Assembly (NCBI GenBank): GCA_034336665.1
Contig: JAPFBE010000002.1
Span: 8,292,146 to 8,356,145, forward strand
Direction: 5' to 3'
DNA: 64,000 bases
Origin: Luscinia megarhynchos
Taxonomy: Eukaryota > Chordata > Aves > Passeriformes > Turdidae
In this document: one piece after another, positions 25,267 through 38,324 of the stretch
How the letters are laid out: each line of letters starts with the position of its first letter
Position numbering within the stretch: position 1 is the stretch's first letter
Position numbers and translations under genes: made by a program
Notes under the pieces: generated by a model
Told to the model about the DNA's origin: nothing
Database searches by the model: none
The model's input: the letters and a program-made list of their open reading frames with translations, nothing else

Positions 25267-26499
25267 GTCTCTTATGATGGATTATAGTATAACCAGATTG
25301 GGCTTCCTCCTGTTGAATCACAACCTTCAGTAAGACCCATTGCTTTTTAAAACTTTTCAGAGAGGTCTAGGTGCAGCTTGGTACATCTAGTTTCAGATTT
25401 AATCAGCAGTATATATCTGAAAAGTTATAATATGGACAGGTTGAGCTAGAAACCTACAGGTTTACAGTCTTTGGTGATGCAGAATTCCCAAGTACAAAGC
25501 TGCAAAGCACCTATGGAAGTATTGCAGGATTTTGTCTCTATGTTTGCTTGAATCTTAGCACTTTTTGGATTCCCATGTCCAAAAGTGAGTATTCCTTATT
25601 CTTGGGTGGGATATACTCTGCAGGAACCTCTTTCAAGCAGCTTGCAGTATTGGGATACCAGTTTGCCCAGTTGGCCCAGTCTCCAGCAACATTTCCAAAG
25701 TGAATCACAAATTACTCTACTCCTGCATCTCTGGACTGTATTAATTATGGAGGACTCAGCCAGTTCATCCTTTAATATCCACCTGGTGTTCTTATAGGAC
25801 AAACTACACTGCCTATCAGAGACAGAAAAAAGGGAGAAGGATGCATGCATGGTGGAAGAGGAGGACATACCTAAGACCTGGTTATAGTTCATTGGTTTCA
25901 CAATGCTTTGTTTTTATTTGATCATTTTTAGGATTTTTAAGAACAAATATTCTCAATATTGTAATATTGTTGCCCTATGAACTATCTATATCTGAAGTTT
26001 TGTGTCAAAATAACTGAAAATAGTATAAATCATATATTGAGTTACCTTAGTTCTTGACAAAACACAATTCCAACAAACTAAAATATTCAAAATATTTGTG
26101 CTTTCTAGTGTGCCATCTCAATCAGTAGCCACCATAAATAGATAAGATAAAGATGCCAAACTGCTTTGAAATAATTCCCTTGGTATCCTATAATCAGATC
26201 CATAAGCAGACGTAAGAAAAAATTAACAGGTAGATTTTAGAAAATTTTGGAAGGAAAAACATATTAAGTCTGTACTCAGGAATTCTTTTCTTTTTGAATT
26301 ATATGTCTGAAATCAATGAAATCACTGACACTGCAATGACTAAGATAATCTATTTGCTGGATTAATTTCTATTAGTTGAAGAAATAGAAGTTCATAGGTT
26401 CATTAATGTTCTCTTCAAACTCTTCATGAATTCCACTGCAGTGGAGGCATAATATTGACTTAGCATATAGATATTGTTCCACTTTCTAGAATCAGTTTA
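25267..26499. other. Unique DNA, no gene seen
   Basis: AT-rich DNA. The two overlapping open frames at 25,585-25,901 have no recognised similarity. Confidence 0.5.
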
Positions 26500-27240
26500 G
26501 ATAAATTTGAGACATGTCCAGATGACTTTTGAAGATTTCCAGTTCCAGTGTTCATTCACTCTCTCAGGATAAAAGTGTTTCCTGATATTCAGAGGGAAGC
26601 TCCTGTGTTTCTGTTGGTCCTGTCACTGGACACCATGTAAAAGAGTCTGACTGTCCTTTTTGCATCCTTCCTTCAGGGATCTTGATAAGACTCCTCTGTG
26701 TGTCCCTCAAACTGGACAGTTCAAGTTCTCTCAGCCTTTCTTCATAGGAAAGATGCTCCAGTCCCATGGTCATCCTCGTGGCCCTTCACTCGACTGTCTC
26801 CAGTACATCCATGTTTCTCTTGTCATGGGCAGCTCAGAACAGAGCACAGTACTTCAGGGTTGGCATCAGCAGTGTGAATAGATGAGAAGAACAGCCTCCC
26901 TCAAGCTGCTGGCAACTCTCTGCCTGAAGTGGAGCAAGGTGCCAATCAGCCTTCTTTGCTCTAAAGACATGTTGCTGCTTTTGCTCTGTTTTATGTGGAT
27001 GTGGCACCTGGGGATGTGGTTTAGTGGTGAACAAGGTGGTACTAATTAGTGGTCAGACTCAATGAAATTAGAGATCTTTTTCCAACCTAAATGATTCTGT
27101 GATTCCATGTCTACCAGCATCCTCAGGTCCTTTCCCACCAAGAAGTTTTAGTTGTGCCTTCCCAGGTTGAAGGACTTAGCATGACCACTTGTTGAACTTG
27201 AAATTCCTGTTAGACCTTTCCTCCAGCCTTTAGACAGCAT
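26500..27240 (-). mobile_element. CR1 LINE, minus strand, interrupted
   Basis: Read on the minus strand, this is the ORF2 C-terminus and 3' UTR of a CR1 related to the copy at 2,415-3,995. The frame at 26,564-26,773 contains 'GLEHLSYEERLRELELSSL'. Going up in coordinate the homology runs back through ORF2: the block before the 'VQRR'-like region at 26,790-26,890, then the region near 26,900-26,985. It stops abruptly at about 26,990 and resumes at 27,108 with the next upstream CR1 segment ('TCTACCAGCATCCTCAGGTC'). The intervening 118 bp is a plus-strand CR1 tail. The element is broken by stops and by this insertion. Its own outer ends are approximate. Confidence 0.88.
26990..27107 (+). mobile_element. 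CR1 LINE 3' tail nested in another CR1
   Basis: A plus-strand CR1 tail: 'GTGGATGTGGCACCTGGGGA' at about 26,995, 'TGGTTTAGTGGTGAACA' at about 27,017, and a 3' end 'AAATGATTCTGTGATTCCAT' at 27,088-27,107. It interrupts the minus-strand CR1, whose sequence continues on both sides, so it inserted later. Confidence 0.9.
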
Positions 27241-30030
27241 AATGACCCTTTGATGTATCAGTATCATCATGGTATCAATATTAAAATGCAAAATAAATAT
27301 TTATACTGATTTTATATTATTTAGGAATAGTTTATTCTACTGTAAAGTAGTTGACTTTCAACTCTCCTACAAGTGGGCTTTTAAAAATAAAGATTTGCAA
27401 AATTATTCTAAAGGTTTGAGAGGTTAGTCCATCTTGTTGTTTTTAACTTTATAGGCTATTATCAAGATGAAAAATTAATTGATTTCTTTAATAGATGTCA
27501 AGGGATGATAAATTTAGAAGTAATTCTAATACCAACAGAATGGAACCATAGGAGGTTTATAGCTTTGAATGATACTTCATCTTCTTCTTCCTAAGCAGTC
27601 TTCTTAAGTTCAGATTTTGACTTGCATCAAATGCATTGAGAATACTGTTCCATTCTAGGATGCTGTGAATAAAAGAAGTTTATTTTTGATGCAGTAACAC
27701 AATTTTTCATCTATGGGAATATTAATTATGAGAATAATAAATAAATAAACAAGCAGTATTTTCTAAAAGATGGTTGTTTCTATAAATCTTTAGAGATCCC
27801 TTTTTTCTTCCTTTATGTTGCAGCATTTTTAATAATCCAAATACTTAACTATTGAGAGCTTTTTTCCTTCTGCTCAGCAATATGTGATAAGTGCTAAGAA
27901 ACAGGGGACAATGTAGGAAGTGTCTCTTTTTCTCCTGTGCTGCTTTTAGACTAGCTTTAAAAGGCCCCAAGCTCACAAACCCACAAATTATGTCTGCAAA
28001 GGTAGATTTAACCATGATGATGGTTATGGTTATCATAAAACTTGATACCTGATGTGCTTATTTAAATTCCACGGGGTATTCCATTGGAGCCTAAATATAT
28101 TGGGAATTATGAACTTAAGTCTGTGTATGTCAGCTCATGTTATGCTGCAAATTATTTTTTAACTTGGAAGAGCCTATATATAAAGGTAAATTTAAAAGAT
28201 TGAATACTGATTGTTGCCTGTTATCTAAGTTGTGTGGATCATAAAGAGTACCAGTTCTGCTGTAGCATTCTAATCATAGTGCACAGCATTGTGTATTTAG
28301 AGATTGTTTAGTGTTTGTGGTTGTCTATACTGTGTTTATAGAAGTAATCTTTGTACCCAACAGAGTTTCACATCAGAAGCACCCTCACTGTGAACCTTAC
28401 TACATCATTGAAAACCTGATTCTGAATAAAGAGTTTTAGTACAAGCTTCTTAAACTTATTTGAGAAATGTTTGTTTTAATTTAAGAATTAACTCCTAATT
28501 ATTTTATGGATGCCTAATAAAGGATCTCAAAGATGGTTTATAAGATTTAACAACTAGAAATTTAGTTATCAAAGGCTACAGGGGAGTTGGTGAACAATCT
28601 ATATTAAATTTTTAAGTTGGACTGGAATTCTTGCAAAACTATTTTTCATTTTCTGCCTTTTATTTGGACTCAAAATTATGACTGCTCTAGAACCTACAAA
28701 CACCTGACTTGGAGGGCCAATCACTATTACCTTTGTGGTCCTCTCAGTTTTCAGCATCCTGCTATTTCCAGACTCTGAATGCATCTTTTTTTCCTGGCAA
28801 ATAAAGCTTCTGTTTGCTAAATGACTTCATATTATTGTTCTTTTTGGGTGTAATTTTCCTTATTGACTCACATTGATTCTCATCTGTTTGGTTTGTGTAA
28901 CTGACTTATTTCAGAGGGGTTTTTTCCTCCCTGCAGGAGTACATGTTTTTAGACCTTATGTATGAAATTAACTGCTCTTAGTATTTTTCTGATGGTGGCA
29001 CTCTGTGTTTGTAATCTTGAAGGATGATAAGAGAAATTCATAAGGAATAGCAGAACCTGTTTCTGATTGGCAAATTGTAGAGATGCCATGGAATCAACAC
29101 AGACAAATAAGTTAAAATCATGGGAGAGGATCTTTCAGTGGGACAGGATTTGAGTGGTGATACTGAACAGTATATTAAGGTTATTACCAACACCTTTGAG
29201 GGAAAATCCCTACAATTTTTATCAGTGTGTGAACATGTAGTTGTATAAATATATGTGAGAAACCTCAGCTTTATTCAGTACTCATAAAATTTTGTTTAGA
29301 TAACTGCTTCCAGGTTTGGGGAAGGTTATGGCATTTAATTTTCCACTGTCACTTGATAGCCATAAGTTTGGGTGTCGTGCCAGAGCTCAAGTTTCTTCTG
29401 TTCCTTAGGTGTATTTTGTCTATTCAGAACAGAATTTGTTTTCTCTTGTGCAGGATGATTGCTTCCTACATCTTTCTATAAGTGCTATAGCCAAGTTTCT
29501 TTATTTCTGGGTAATTTCCACTTTGATAATGATATCTAGTTTTGTGTTCAGTCTTTTCCCTCTTATTCTGGCCAATCTTTCAAGAAGCATTGTTATATAT
29601 ATTGTTTTTTTTCCCAGCACTAAGGAGTCCAGTTTATGTTCACATATTTGTCTCCAGTACTAATCTTTTTTGTAGCCTTCAGTTTCAGTCAAAATTCTAT
29701 CCTGTTTTCAAAAGCAGTTCTTTTTTTCTTCATTTATCAGCTTTGTAATCTGACCTTGTAAATTTTCCTGTTGAAGGCTAAATCATTTGGCCTTTATATC
29801 AAACCTCCTTTCAATTAGTTACTCAATCTTTGGCTCAAGTGTTCTGTCTTTAGAATTAGATTTTCAATATAAATTTTTCTATCTTACTTTCCTACAGTTA
29901 GTTGACATTTGGCTAACATTCCATGGTGAAACTATATATACAATCTTGTTTATAACATGATGTCTCTTTATAGGTCATAAAGAATACGGTTTGGAATAAT
30001 TTTCTCCTTCTTTTGCAACTTCTTTTTTTC
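27241..30030. other. Unique DNA, no gene or transposon seen
   Basis: AT-rich, with only short chance frames. A T-rich stretch at about 29,400-29,760 produces overlapping hydrophobic frames that have no other support. Confidence 0.55.
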
Positions 30031-30060
30031 TTGTTCTAAATTTTTGCTTTTAATTGAAAG

Positions 30061-30229
30061 GATGAAAGTTCACTGTGTGGGTCTTTGTCAGCTAGTGAGA
30101 TGCATTCTGAAATCAGAAGCAGTGAGACAACAGCTGCCTTTGAAAGAAATGATAAATGCATTTCCCTACATCACTAAAAAATTGAGGACTTGGCTAAAAG
30201 AGAGACTTTATCCTCAAGTGGAACATTAA
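30061..30229 (+). other. Weak candidate terminal exon (unrecognised)
   Basis: The frame from about 30,061 to the TAA at 30,227-30,229 encodes about 56 residues of ordinary, mostly hydrophilic composition ('LKEMINAFPYITKKLRTWLK' near the end). A T-rich tract with a branch-point-like TTCTAAA at 30,034-30,040 and an AG at 30,059-30,060 precede it, as an acceptor site would. AATAAA is not seen close downstream. I do not recognise the protein and no partner exon is visible in the window. A chance open frame is the more likely explanation. Confidence 0.12.
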
Positions 30230-33200
30230 AATTTTTAAAAAAAAGTCATCTGATATGCCCAGCATTTCTGACTCATTTTCTTTCTTCCAATTTCATGCAT
30301 GGAGTGAAAATTGTAGATTATTCAATTCTTTAGAAAAGTCCTTATTTTACACCAAAAGCTGTTTTAATGATTATAGTGCTTTACAAATCACATAGTTATT
30401 CACAAATCCCTTTATTTATGGACTGTGCAGCTCAATTGACCTATGATGATGCTGATAAACCCTAATTCCTTATTTCCTCTGATTAAGCTTGGGTGATGTA
30501 AACATCTGCTGACACATTCGGTGACCTGTCAGAATTGGCCTGACTCCCAGAAAGTCCCATTAACCCCTTCCTGTAATAGCTTTGTATCCTGTCATTTTAC
30601 TGGAATAGAAATCAAAAGGAGTTCAGAGGTACTCAGTTCATGTCTGCAAAATCATAAGGGTTTCCCAAATTGACACCAGCACTCATTCTTTCAAAGTACA
30701 GATTCATGTATAAAATGTCAATATTATTTTATTTCTAAGTAAGTGGGAGGTGTTTTAAGCCCAAGCTCAAAATTCAGCTTGTACAGAAAAAAATGAAGTG
30801 CTTTTTAATGTTACAGTGTGTTATCTGCATTAGTTCCTACCTGTTCTGGCTGGATATGCACTTGCAGCTGGTATTTAGGGTCAAATATTGGTAGACATAG
30901 GAGCTTTCAGTTAGACAGCTGTATCCTGCATTTAAAGACCCTGACTGGGGGATAACTTTACGTACTGTTTTAGAGTTCTAATAGATTGGCTTTTTGTGCT
31001 TCATCCTGCATTAAAATATAAAAGGAATGGGAGTCTGATGTGATGTTTTTGTCATTTCCCACACTTGCAATGTCATTTCTGCCCAGTTGCTTGGTCCAGC
31101 ACATGGCAGAAGAAAAGATACAGGATATTGTTCTTTGGTAGCTCTCTTTCATCCCCTCAGTAATCACTGAGACCACTGTTTAACTTCTGTCAGCTGGGGA
31201 GGAGAATGAGCTCATAGGCACAGCAGCTGTTAAAGGAGAGACCCTCTCCAAGTTCCCTGACTGAAAAGCAGATGAAATTTAAATGGGTGATTTTCATCAG
31301 GGTTTATGATTCCAAGAAGCACAGTTGGCTCACGTGTGCCAATTGGCAATCAGACAAATATCGTGCTGCCTCTTTGCCCCGTCAAAAAATTGCATGTTTT
31401 AGACAAAGGCTAAGGGATACATTGGGTACTGACAAGGCTTCTTGTAGCTGAGTTACAGAGAAAAGCCAAGTTTTGCATTTAGGATCAGTATCTTAAGAAA
31501 AGTAGAATTTTAAATAAAATGAGCTATAAATTAAATTAGATTTGTAACTGAAGCATATCAATATTTTATTATCAAATATTGGAATTTTGGGGGTTTTTAT
31601 TAAAATGAACAGTGTGTCAAACTGTAACTACCTAGCTCTAAGCATTAGGCCTCTCATTTTTGAATTCTGAAATACTTCAGGAAAAGGATGTTTTTTACTT
31701 CATGTAAGATTCCTTTCACGTCTGTATTGGTAAAATAATGAGAAGAAAGATTTGAAATTCAAAAATCTTATATTGAATATTTGATTGGACAAAGAGATGG
31801 ATAGATTAAGGATAGGTGAGTGATTGGCAAAATGGTTTAAACTTTTTATTTTTTCTCTGATTTATGGCAGAAAAGGAAACTAAACTATATCTCTGTTTGA
31901 GACCAGTGAAAGGATCTTTCCTTTCTTGTACTATCTGTAAAACAAGGTAGTTCAGAAAGTATCAGACACACTATTTTCCAGGACAGAAATTGGATTTTCA
32001 TCTATCTTGAGTTATGTGGAAAAGAGTACATGGCAGACTTGACATCTGGGAAATTTGAAATAGAAACTTTTGTATCTGTCTTTGACTGATTGTCATTAAT
32101 CACTAAATTTTCCTGAACAACATCTCTACAGGTGAATTGTGCATCCTGCATCTTTCATGCTCCAGTGGAGTCCTTTCATACTGACAAAGTATGTGTGCTT
32201 GCATGAGGAAAGGGAGAGGGAAGAGTTGAGGGGAAGGGAAGGAAGAGTTGACAACCTCAAAGAGCTTCTTGAAATTCACTTCACCCATTTCTTCAATTTG
32301 CATTGATACCTTCAGGGAAATCAGGCTTTATTAAAAGTCACATTTACGGATGTCACACGAAGACAGAGCTGTTAGCCACAGCAAGTTCATCACATGAAGA
32401 ATATTATTAAAGGTGGGGTTAAGCTCAACTCAGTCATTTTTATAAGAATAAACACTATGTGAAAAATATTTATTATGCAGCAATTAATGATTTCTTGCCA
32501 AGACAACCTTTTCAGAGCATGCCAATATTATTAGATTATTACTTGCAAGGAAAACAAATATGAATGAGCTCAATACCTCTTATAGATGTCAATCTATTTA
32601 TTAGGTATTTAATAAGTTTTTTAAATAAAGCTATATTTCTGTATTTTCAGTTGGTTTTTACCCATGCATGTATTCTAAAACAACTTTACTGGCCTAAGGC
32701 TGCCATATTTTCTGTAAGAGTCAGTTCATGTGTTCCTATTTCCTCTCTTTCTTGTTTCTTTGTTTCTTTATTTTTTTAATAGCTGGTGTAAATGGGAAAA
32801 TATCCTATATGTAATAATATTTTTGATATTCCAAAATAACCTCTCTAGCCATTGACTGTTACTGTGTTTCTGTATTGAATTTTGAGAAGGCCACAGACTT
32901 CAAATTGAAACACAGCAACTACAAAGACTGATCTTAATGTAGGATTTATGCTCTAACATCTTTTTTTTTTTTTTTGTGACATTGATTAAATTTAAAATAC
33001 AGTTATTTCAGAATAACCGTAAAGAAAAAGAATTAATTTACTGCCCTTGATTTTACACCCATAGAACTTTATAAGATCTAAACAATCAAATATCACATAC
33101 CCTGTTTGGGGAGTCCCTACACTAAGCCCCTGTAAAAGTGTAATGTACATTATCAATATATTCAGCAGAATGCTTTCTTTCAGGTCTATCTAGAATCAAA

Positions 33201-34129
33201 TATGCTTTCTACAAGGTTGCAATAACTATTAGTTACTGCTTTGTGGTAACTGAGCCCCATATAGCACTATTATATTTAAATGAATCAACTGGGGTTTTTC
33301 TTCTCCTCTATCAAGCAGTAAAATAAACGCAAAGATAATTTTTTTTTTACTGCTGGAGTTTGCATTACAATGGTAGGAAAGTCTTGCACTTGTGTGCAGT
33401 TACTGGTTACTCACACAGTATTTTATCATATTAGAGGTTTTCTTTCTTACACAAGTACTTATTAAAAAAAAAAAACAGAATAAAATAATTCATAATCTCA
33501 AATCTAGAACATTGAAGTTGGAATGCACTTTAACTGTCCTACATATTAAAACATACTAAAGGGAAATAAGCAAGTGATTGAAAGTGGAAACAGATAAAAT
33601 TGAAATGAGTGATATTCATTAGCTGGACGTTTTAGATACTTGGTGGACCATGTTATCTCAGAACAAAAGCACCCTTCACTCCTTGAAGTTTCTATCCCTA
33701 TGATGCCCTTAAGTTATGGAACTGTTATCCAGTTTTCTTAACAGGAAAAGCATATGGACATTGCAATGCTTGGGTTGGTATTAAAAAATTCTGATATCTT
33801 TCTGCTTAAATCTATGGTTTATGTACTTGTTTGCTATGCATATTGTATGAGCAGAGTGATCAGAAAAAAATCTCAATAAACTGTCAGCTTTTCAAACCAC
33901 TTTATTTTGAGCTGGCTTTTGCTAAAATGAAGATTGTTATTCCTGTATCTTTTTCCAACTTCTGCTTAAAGACAGCCAACATGTTTCTAGGGAGAGAAGC
34001 AAGAACAGGTTTTCCGTTCAACACCTATAGTCGAGGACTTAAACTTGTGGATTTTTCTGTGGTTTTGTTTGTTTTGGGTCGTGATTTTTTTTTTTCTCTC
34101 TTCTCTCCCTTTAGGATTTTTAATTTGTT
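30230..34129. other. Unique DNA, no gene or transposon seen
   Basis: AT-rich, with a poly-T run near 32,961-32,976 and a poly-A run near 33,463-33,475. No exon-like frames recognised. Confidence 0.55.
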
Positions 34130-34191
34130 TGTTGTTGTTCTTCTTGTTGTTGTTCTTCTTCTTCTTCTTCTTCTTCTTCTTCTTCTTCTTC
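34130..34191 (+). repeat. GTT / TTC trinucleotide repeat tract
   Basis: A mixed GTT and CTT stretch (34,130-34,152) leads into about 13 uninterrupted TTC units (34,153-34,191). It supplies the poly-Leu/Val and poly-Phe parts of three overlapping apparent frames, none of which is a gene. Confidence 0.95.
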
Positions 34192-36227
34192 ACTATTCCA
34201 AATGTTTCAGGTACCACAATACAAGCCTAGAGCAAGAGTTTAGTTCAGTACTAATTAGATATTCTCATTTTTGCCTTATTAATGCTGTTGGCAAAAAAAG
34301 GAATTGCATGCAAGTCTATAGGAATAGGAGTAATAGAAGTAGCCAAAAGAAGCAAAAAAAGTAGTTCTGAGGGATTTAATTTGTATCTGGCCATGATGAG
34401 GCATTTGGCAAGAAAGTGAGTATTGCACTCCCAATTCATCATTTCTCTGTGTATCTTTTCATAAAATATCACAAAACTCCCACAATATAAAATATAAAGT
34501 TTCTGATACAAGTAATAATGTGTTATAACTCCAATATTTAGAAAATTGTGAAATTGTTTCTTTGAATTAATTTTAAATTATATTAAGTATTAAAAGAAAT
34601 GGCTAATTTTTTAGGTCCCATCAGTGAGGTTGATGAAGAGGAAAAGTTAAGAGAATAAAATATTTTCTTAATACAAAGTAACCTTTCAATTATAAGCAGA
34701 GTATCATTTTTTACATAATGTAAATCCATGTATCATGTGATTAGTTACATCTTTCCTAAAGAATGTAATAAATTCTGCCTTTCATTTTGATATATTTTAG
34801 TAGCATAATGTAAATGGTTGATTTGCAATAATGAGGTTAATGAATCAGATTAAGTAGTGACAGGCAGCTTGAAGACTTCATATGAAGTCACAGCAAGCAG
34901 ACAAGATATTAGGTACATTCATCACCATGTGATTCCAAAACAGTATGCCAGCAAAAATAAATTTAATTAATTAAAAACTTGCTTTTTTTTATCATACAAG
35001 ATTAATTTGAGATGTAAAAGTAATAGCTTTGTCTTCCTTTTGTGCCTGAAAAGTAGTGGATAATGCGATCACAAATATACTTTTACTTTCATTTGTCTCA
35101 AAATTAGTTACATATATTCCAAATTATAAAGAAAAATAGTAGAAGAAAGTGGATAGAAATGTTTGTCCATGAAGTGCAGGACTTGTTTGGACTAGCGCTT
35201 AGTCTTTCTTTTCCCTCATGCACTGTTCCTTAATTTTTATGTATTTAAATTGGTTTGTCTATTCCAGCTAAAAACATACAGTCCTATAAACTACAATAGG
35301 TGTGAGGATGAGTTATTTATGAAAAAAAAACCAAAACAGACCACAAAAATCCCCAAAAAAGAGAATCATATTAATCCTGTTTAAATAAAACGTAAATGAA
35401 TCTTAATTTTAAAAGCCACCAAAACCCAACAGGACAATCAATACAGGAGCTCTCTACCTAGTGGAGCTGTTGCACTTTCATCAGTTGGAATTGCATGTAA
35501 CAAAAACATGGAAACATTTGTATGTTGTCTGTTGAATACCATATTAGCATTCTCCTTTCTTACAGCAAACATGTTACATAGTTTTAGATGTTTGTGCCAC
35601 ACAGAAATGTATAGAATATTACTATTTTTTCTTTAGTGAAAAAGTGAAAATAATTTTACAAGGTAATGAATAGATCAGATTTAGAGTCATATTGGGAGGC
35701 ATGGGTATATTAGGAAAGAGAATGTATAAAATCTTCACATATTAGATTTTTTAAGCAGATATATCTGTTCTTGTAAAGGTACAGTACACTTGAGGCCAAA
35801 CCTAATCATTAATCTGTGGTAGAACTAGCTATTGCTGTTTTCAGACAAGAAAACTGTTTCTAATGAATGACTAAGAGTGGAGCAGTACAATATTTTGGTT
35901 AGACCCTGACTTGAAGCAAATGACAAAAAATGAGGCAAAGGAAGGAACAGTAAAGAGAGATGATTCATTTATGCTGAAGCTGGACTGAAAAACCAGTAAT
36001 GTAAACCAGATTTTGTTGTAAGGGAAGGTAATACTCTGTGGAAAGAGGAATTTTTGGCTATCAAACAGTGGTTGACATAGAATCATGGAACAGAGAATAT
36101 TGCTTGAAAACACTGTAAGGTTTCTTTGAACATCCAAAAGATTTTTGTGCCAGAGAAACATTGGAAGAAGTGAGAGTGATCCAAGAATAGGCAAAGATGT
36201 TGTGAATTTCTTTACTCTCTGTAAGAA
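34192..36227. other. Unique DNA, no gene seen
   Basis: Very AT-rich. The 107-codon minus-strand frame at 35,871-36,194 has no recognised motif. Confidence 0.5.
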
Positions 36228-36269
36228 ATTATTATTATTATTATTAATAATAATAATAATAATAATAAA
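36228..36269. repeat. ATT/AAT palindromic microsatellite
   Basis: About five ATT units run directly into about seven AAT units, so the two halves are reverse complements. It could form a hairpin or cruciform. Confidence 0.95.
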
Positions 36270-38324
36270 CCTTAGACTTGGAAAATATCTTCTATTCAGA
36301 TGTAAACAAAGTATGGACTGATTGTTTAGTGCAAGTTATTCAAAAATGATTTTGAGATTAATCCAAGTCTAAAACTTGTTGGTGCTCTATGACAGCTGTG
36401 TCAGAATTATGCTACCAGGAAAGAATTTTTCTGCTGACTAGTGCTGTGTAAATAAATTAAAAGGTTTTTCATAGGTAATGTTAGTATTTAAAGTTCTTAG
36501 CCTTAAGGAGGGCAAAACACATGAGAATACAGAGTGAAAACCCCAATTGTTCTGAGAAGCAGGAAAGAGGTCTTCATATGTCGTCACAAATCTTTAGTCT
36601 TTCTAAGGTAAAGATCGTCCACTAACCAAAAAGTATTTTCTCAAATAAGTTAGTCAGGTAATAACAGTAGGAAGTGCATGAGAGTAGGTTTGCTGTACTT
36701 CACTGCAAATATATACAATATATACTATAATCCTCTCTGTAATAAGTAAATGTGTCTTTTCTCCTCAAATACTGAAAATGGCCCATGCTCCAAGCAGATA
36801 TTCATCTACTCAACTCCAAGCACACTTCAGGACCATGAAGTAAGGAACTCGTAGGAAAAGTTAGATTTTTGTTGTGTTGATGTGGCAGCAAGTCCAGAGG
36901 AATATTGCATTTGGTGTTAGCTTTTGGGCATTTTATGATAAATGTATAATGATCTTAAATTAAGAATGAAAAAGAAACCTCGATTTTTAGTAAAATGTTG
37001 GAAAATTTAGTCACTAGTGAAGCAAGACAAACTTGTTTTAATTATTCATACATATTCAAGTATAGCTGGTTACACACATCCCTTGAGTGTTTCCAGACAT
37101 GCTTGCTAATGATTGGGAAACTTATGGAACTGTCTCTTGCTAATTCCACTTCAAACACAATGCTTCAAAAATTAGTAATCAATTAAGGTTTGACTTTAGA
37201 GACAAACTTGCTTCCTAGTTAATTATTCTTAGCTCATAAAAATTGTGCTGACAAGTGGTTGAGTCATATCTTTTAAGATCTTGCCAAAAACCACACAGCA
37301 AGCCCAGGGAAGGTCGATATAAAGTGAAACCATGTGCACTGACTCCACAATTAGAAAATTACCCAGATCAGTATTGGTATGAATGTGCATTGTGAAGCAG
37401 TAGATGTCACACTGTGAAAGGGTCTGCTACACTCTTGAAAGTGAAGTCAAGGTCCTGCAGTGCTGCTATGGTGACATTACCAATATCATCTAGTCAGTTA
37501 TAATCTGCAGGAACTGGCATTTCTGTAAGACCGTTAAAAATTCTTAATAGCACTCCGAGGGAAAAAAATGCATGACTCTGTTAATTAGACCACACATAGA
37601 CTGTAAGTCTGAAGAAAATCCCAGCAACGTTCATGTTTGTTGGTGTGGATCATGATTACAAGAGGTAGCTTGTGAGTGGCATATGTATTGTGTTTCTTCT
37701 CAACTACAAGAATAGAAGTCTGACACTTGCTGACAGGGGATGCCTTTTTAAAAGATGCTGATACAGAGTATCTTCTTGGTAAGAGAATCATACAAATCTG
37801 GCCCATACTAATTCCACTAGCTCCTCCAAAAACAAAATTACTTTTGTCCCAGAGGAAGTAATCAGCTTGTCATGTTTCTAATTACTAATACTTGCCTTCT
37901 GTTTGACAGGTCTCAACTTCCTTTCCTTTCAAATTATCCAATCAAACTTTGTATGGTAGAGAAATTATTGTCATATTTAACTTGATGTTATTTCACTTTG
38001 ATGTTAGAATTTTCTATTTGAAAACAGATATCTTTTGGGTTTCTTTCCAGTTATAGCAGAATCCATAACAGATAAGAATGTATGTGAGCCTTAACTTTTA
38101 CAGTTCCTTATGATGGGCTACTTACCCATGTGAATTTGTATCAATACGGTTTTTCTAGAGGGACAAGGTGTTGAATGACTTTGTATTTTTCTAGTCCAAT
38201 AAAACGTTTGTTTTCACAAAAATAACTTATGTATACATTCATAAATGCATGCCATGGATTTGCCAAGCACTCTAAATTCAACTAGCTCACAACAGAGCTA
38301 AGGTAACTTGAAGAGGAAGATTGC
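36270..38324. other. Unique DNA, no gene seen
   Basis: AT-rich with no recognisable feature. Open frames are 60-75 codons and look accidental. Confidence 0.5.

Noticed and set aside
33831..34364. Longest open frame in the window (177 codons, plus)
   Set aside because: Its middle is the GTT/TTC repeat translated as poly-Val/Leu. No motif, no exon borders and no supporting context.
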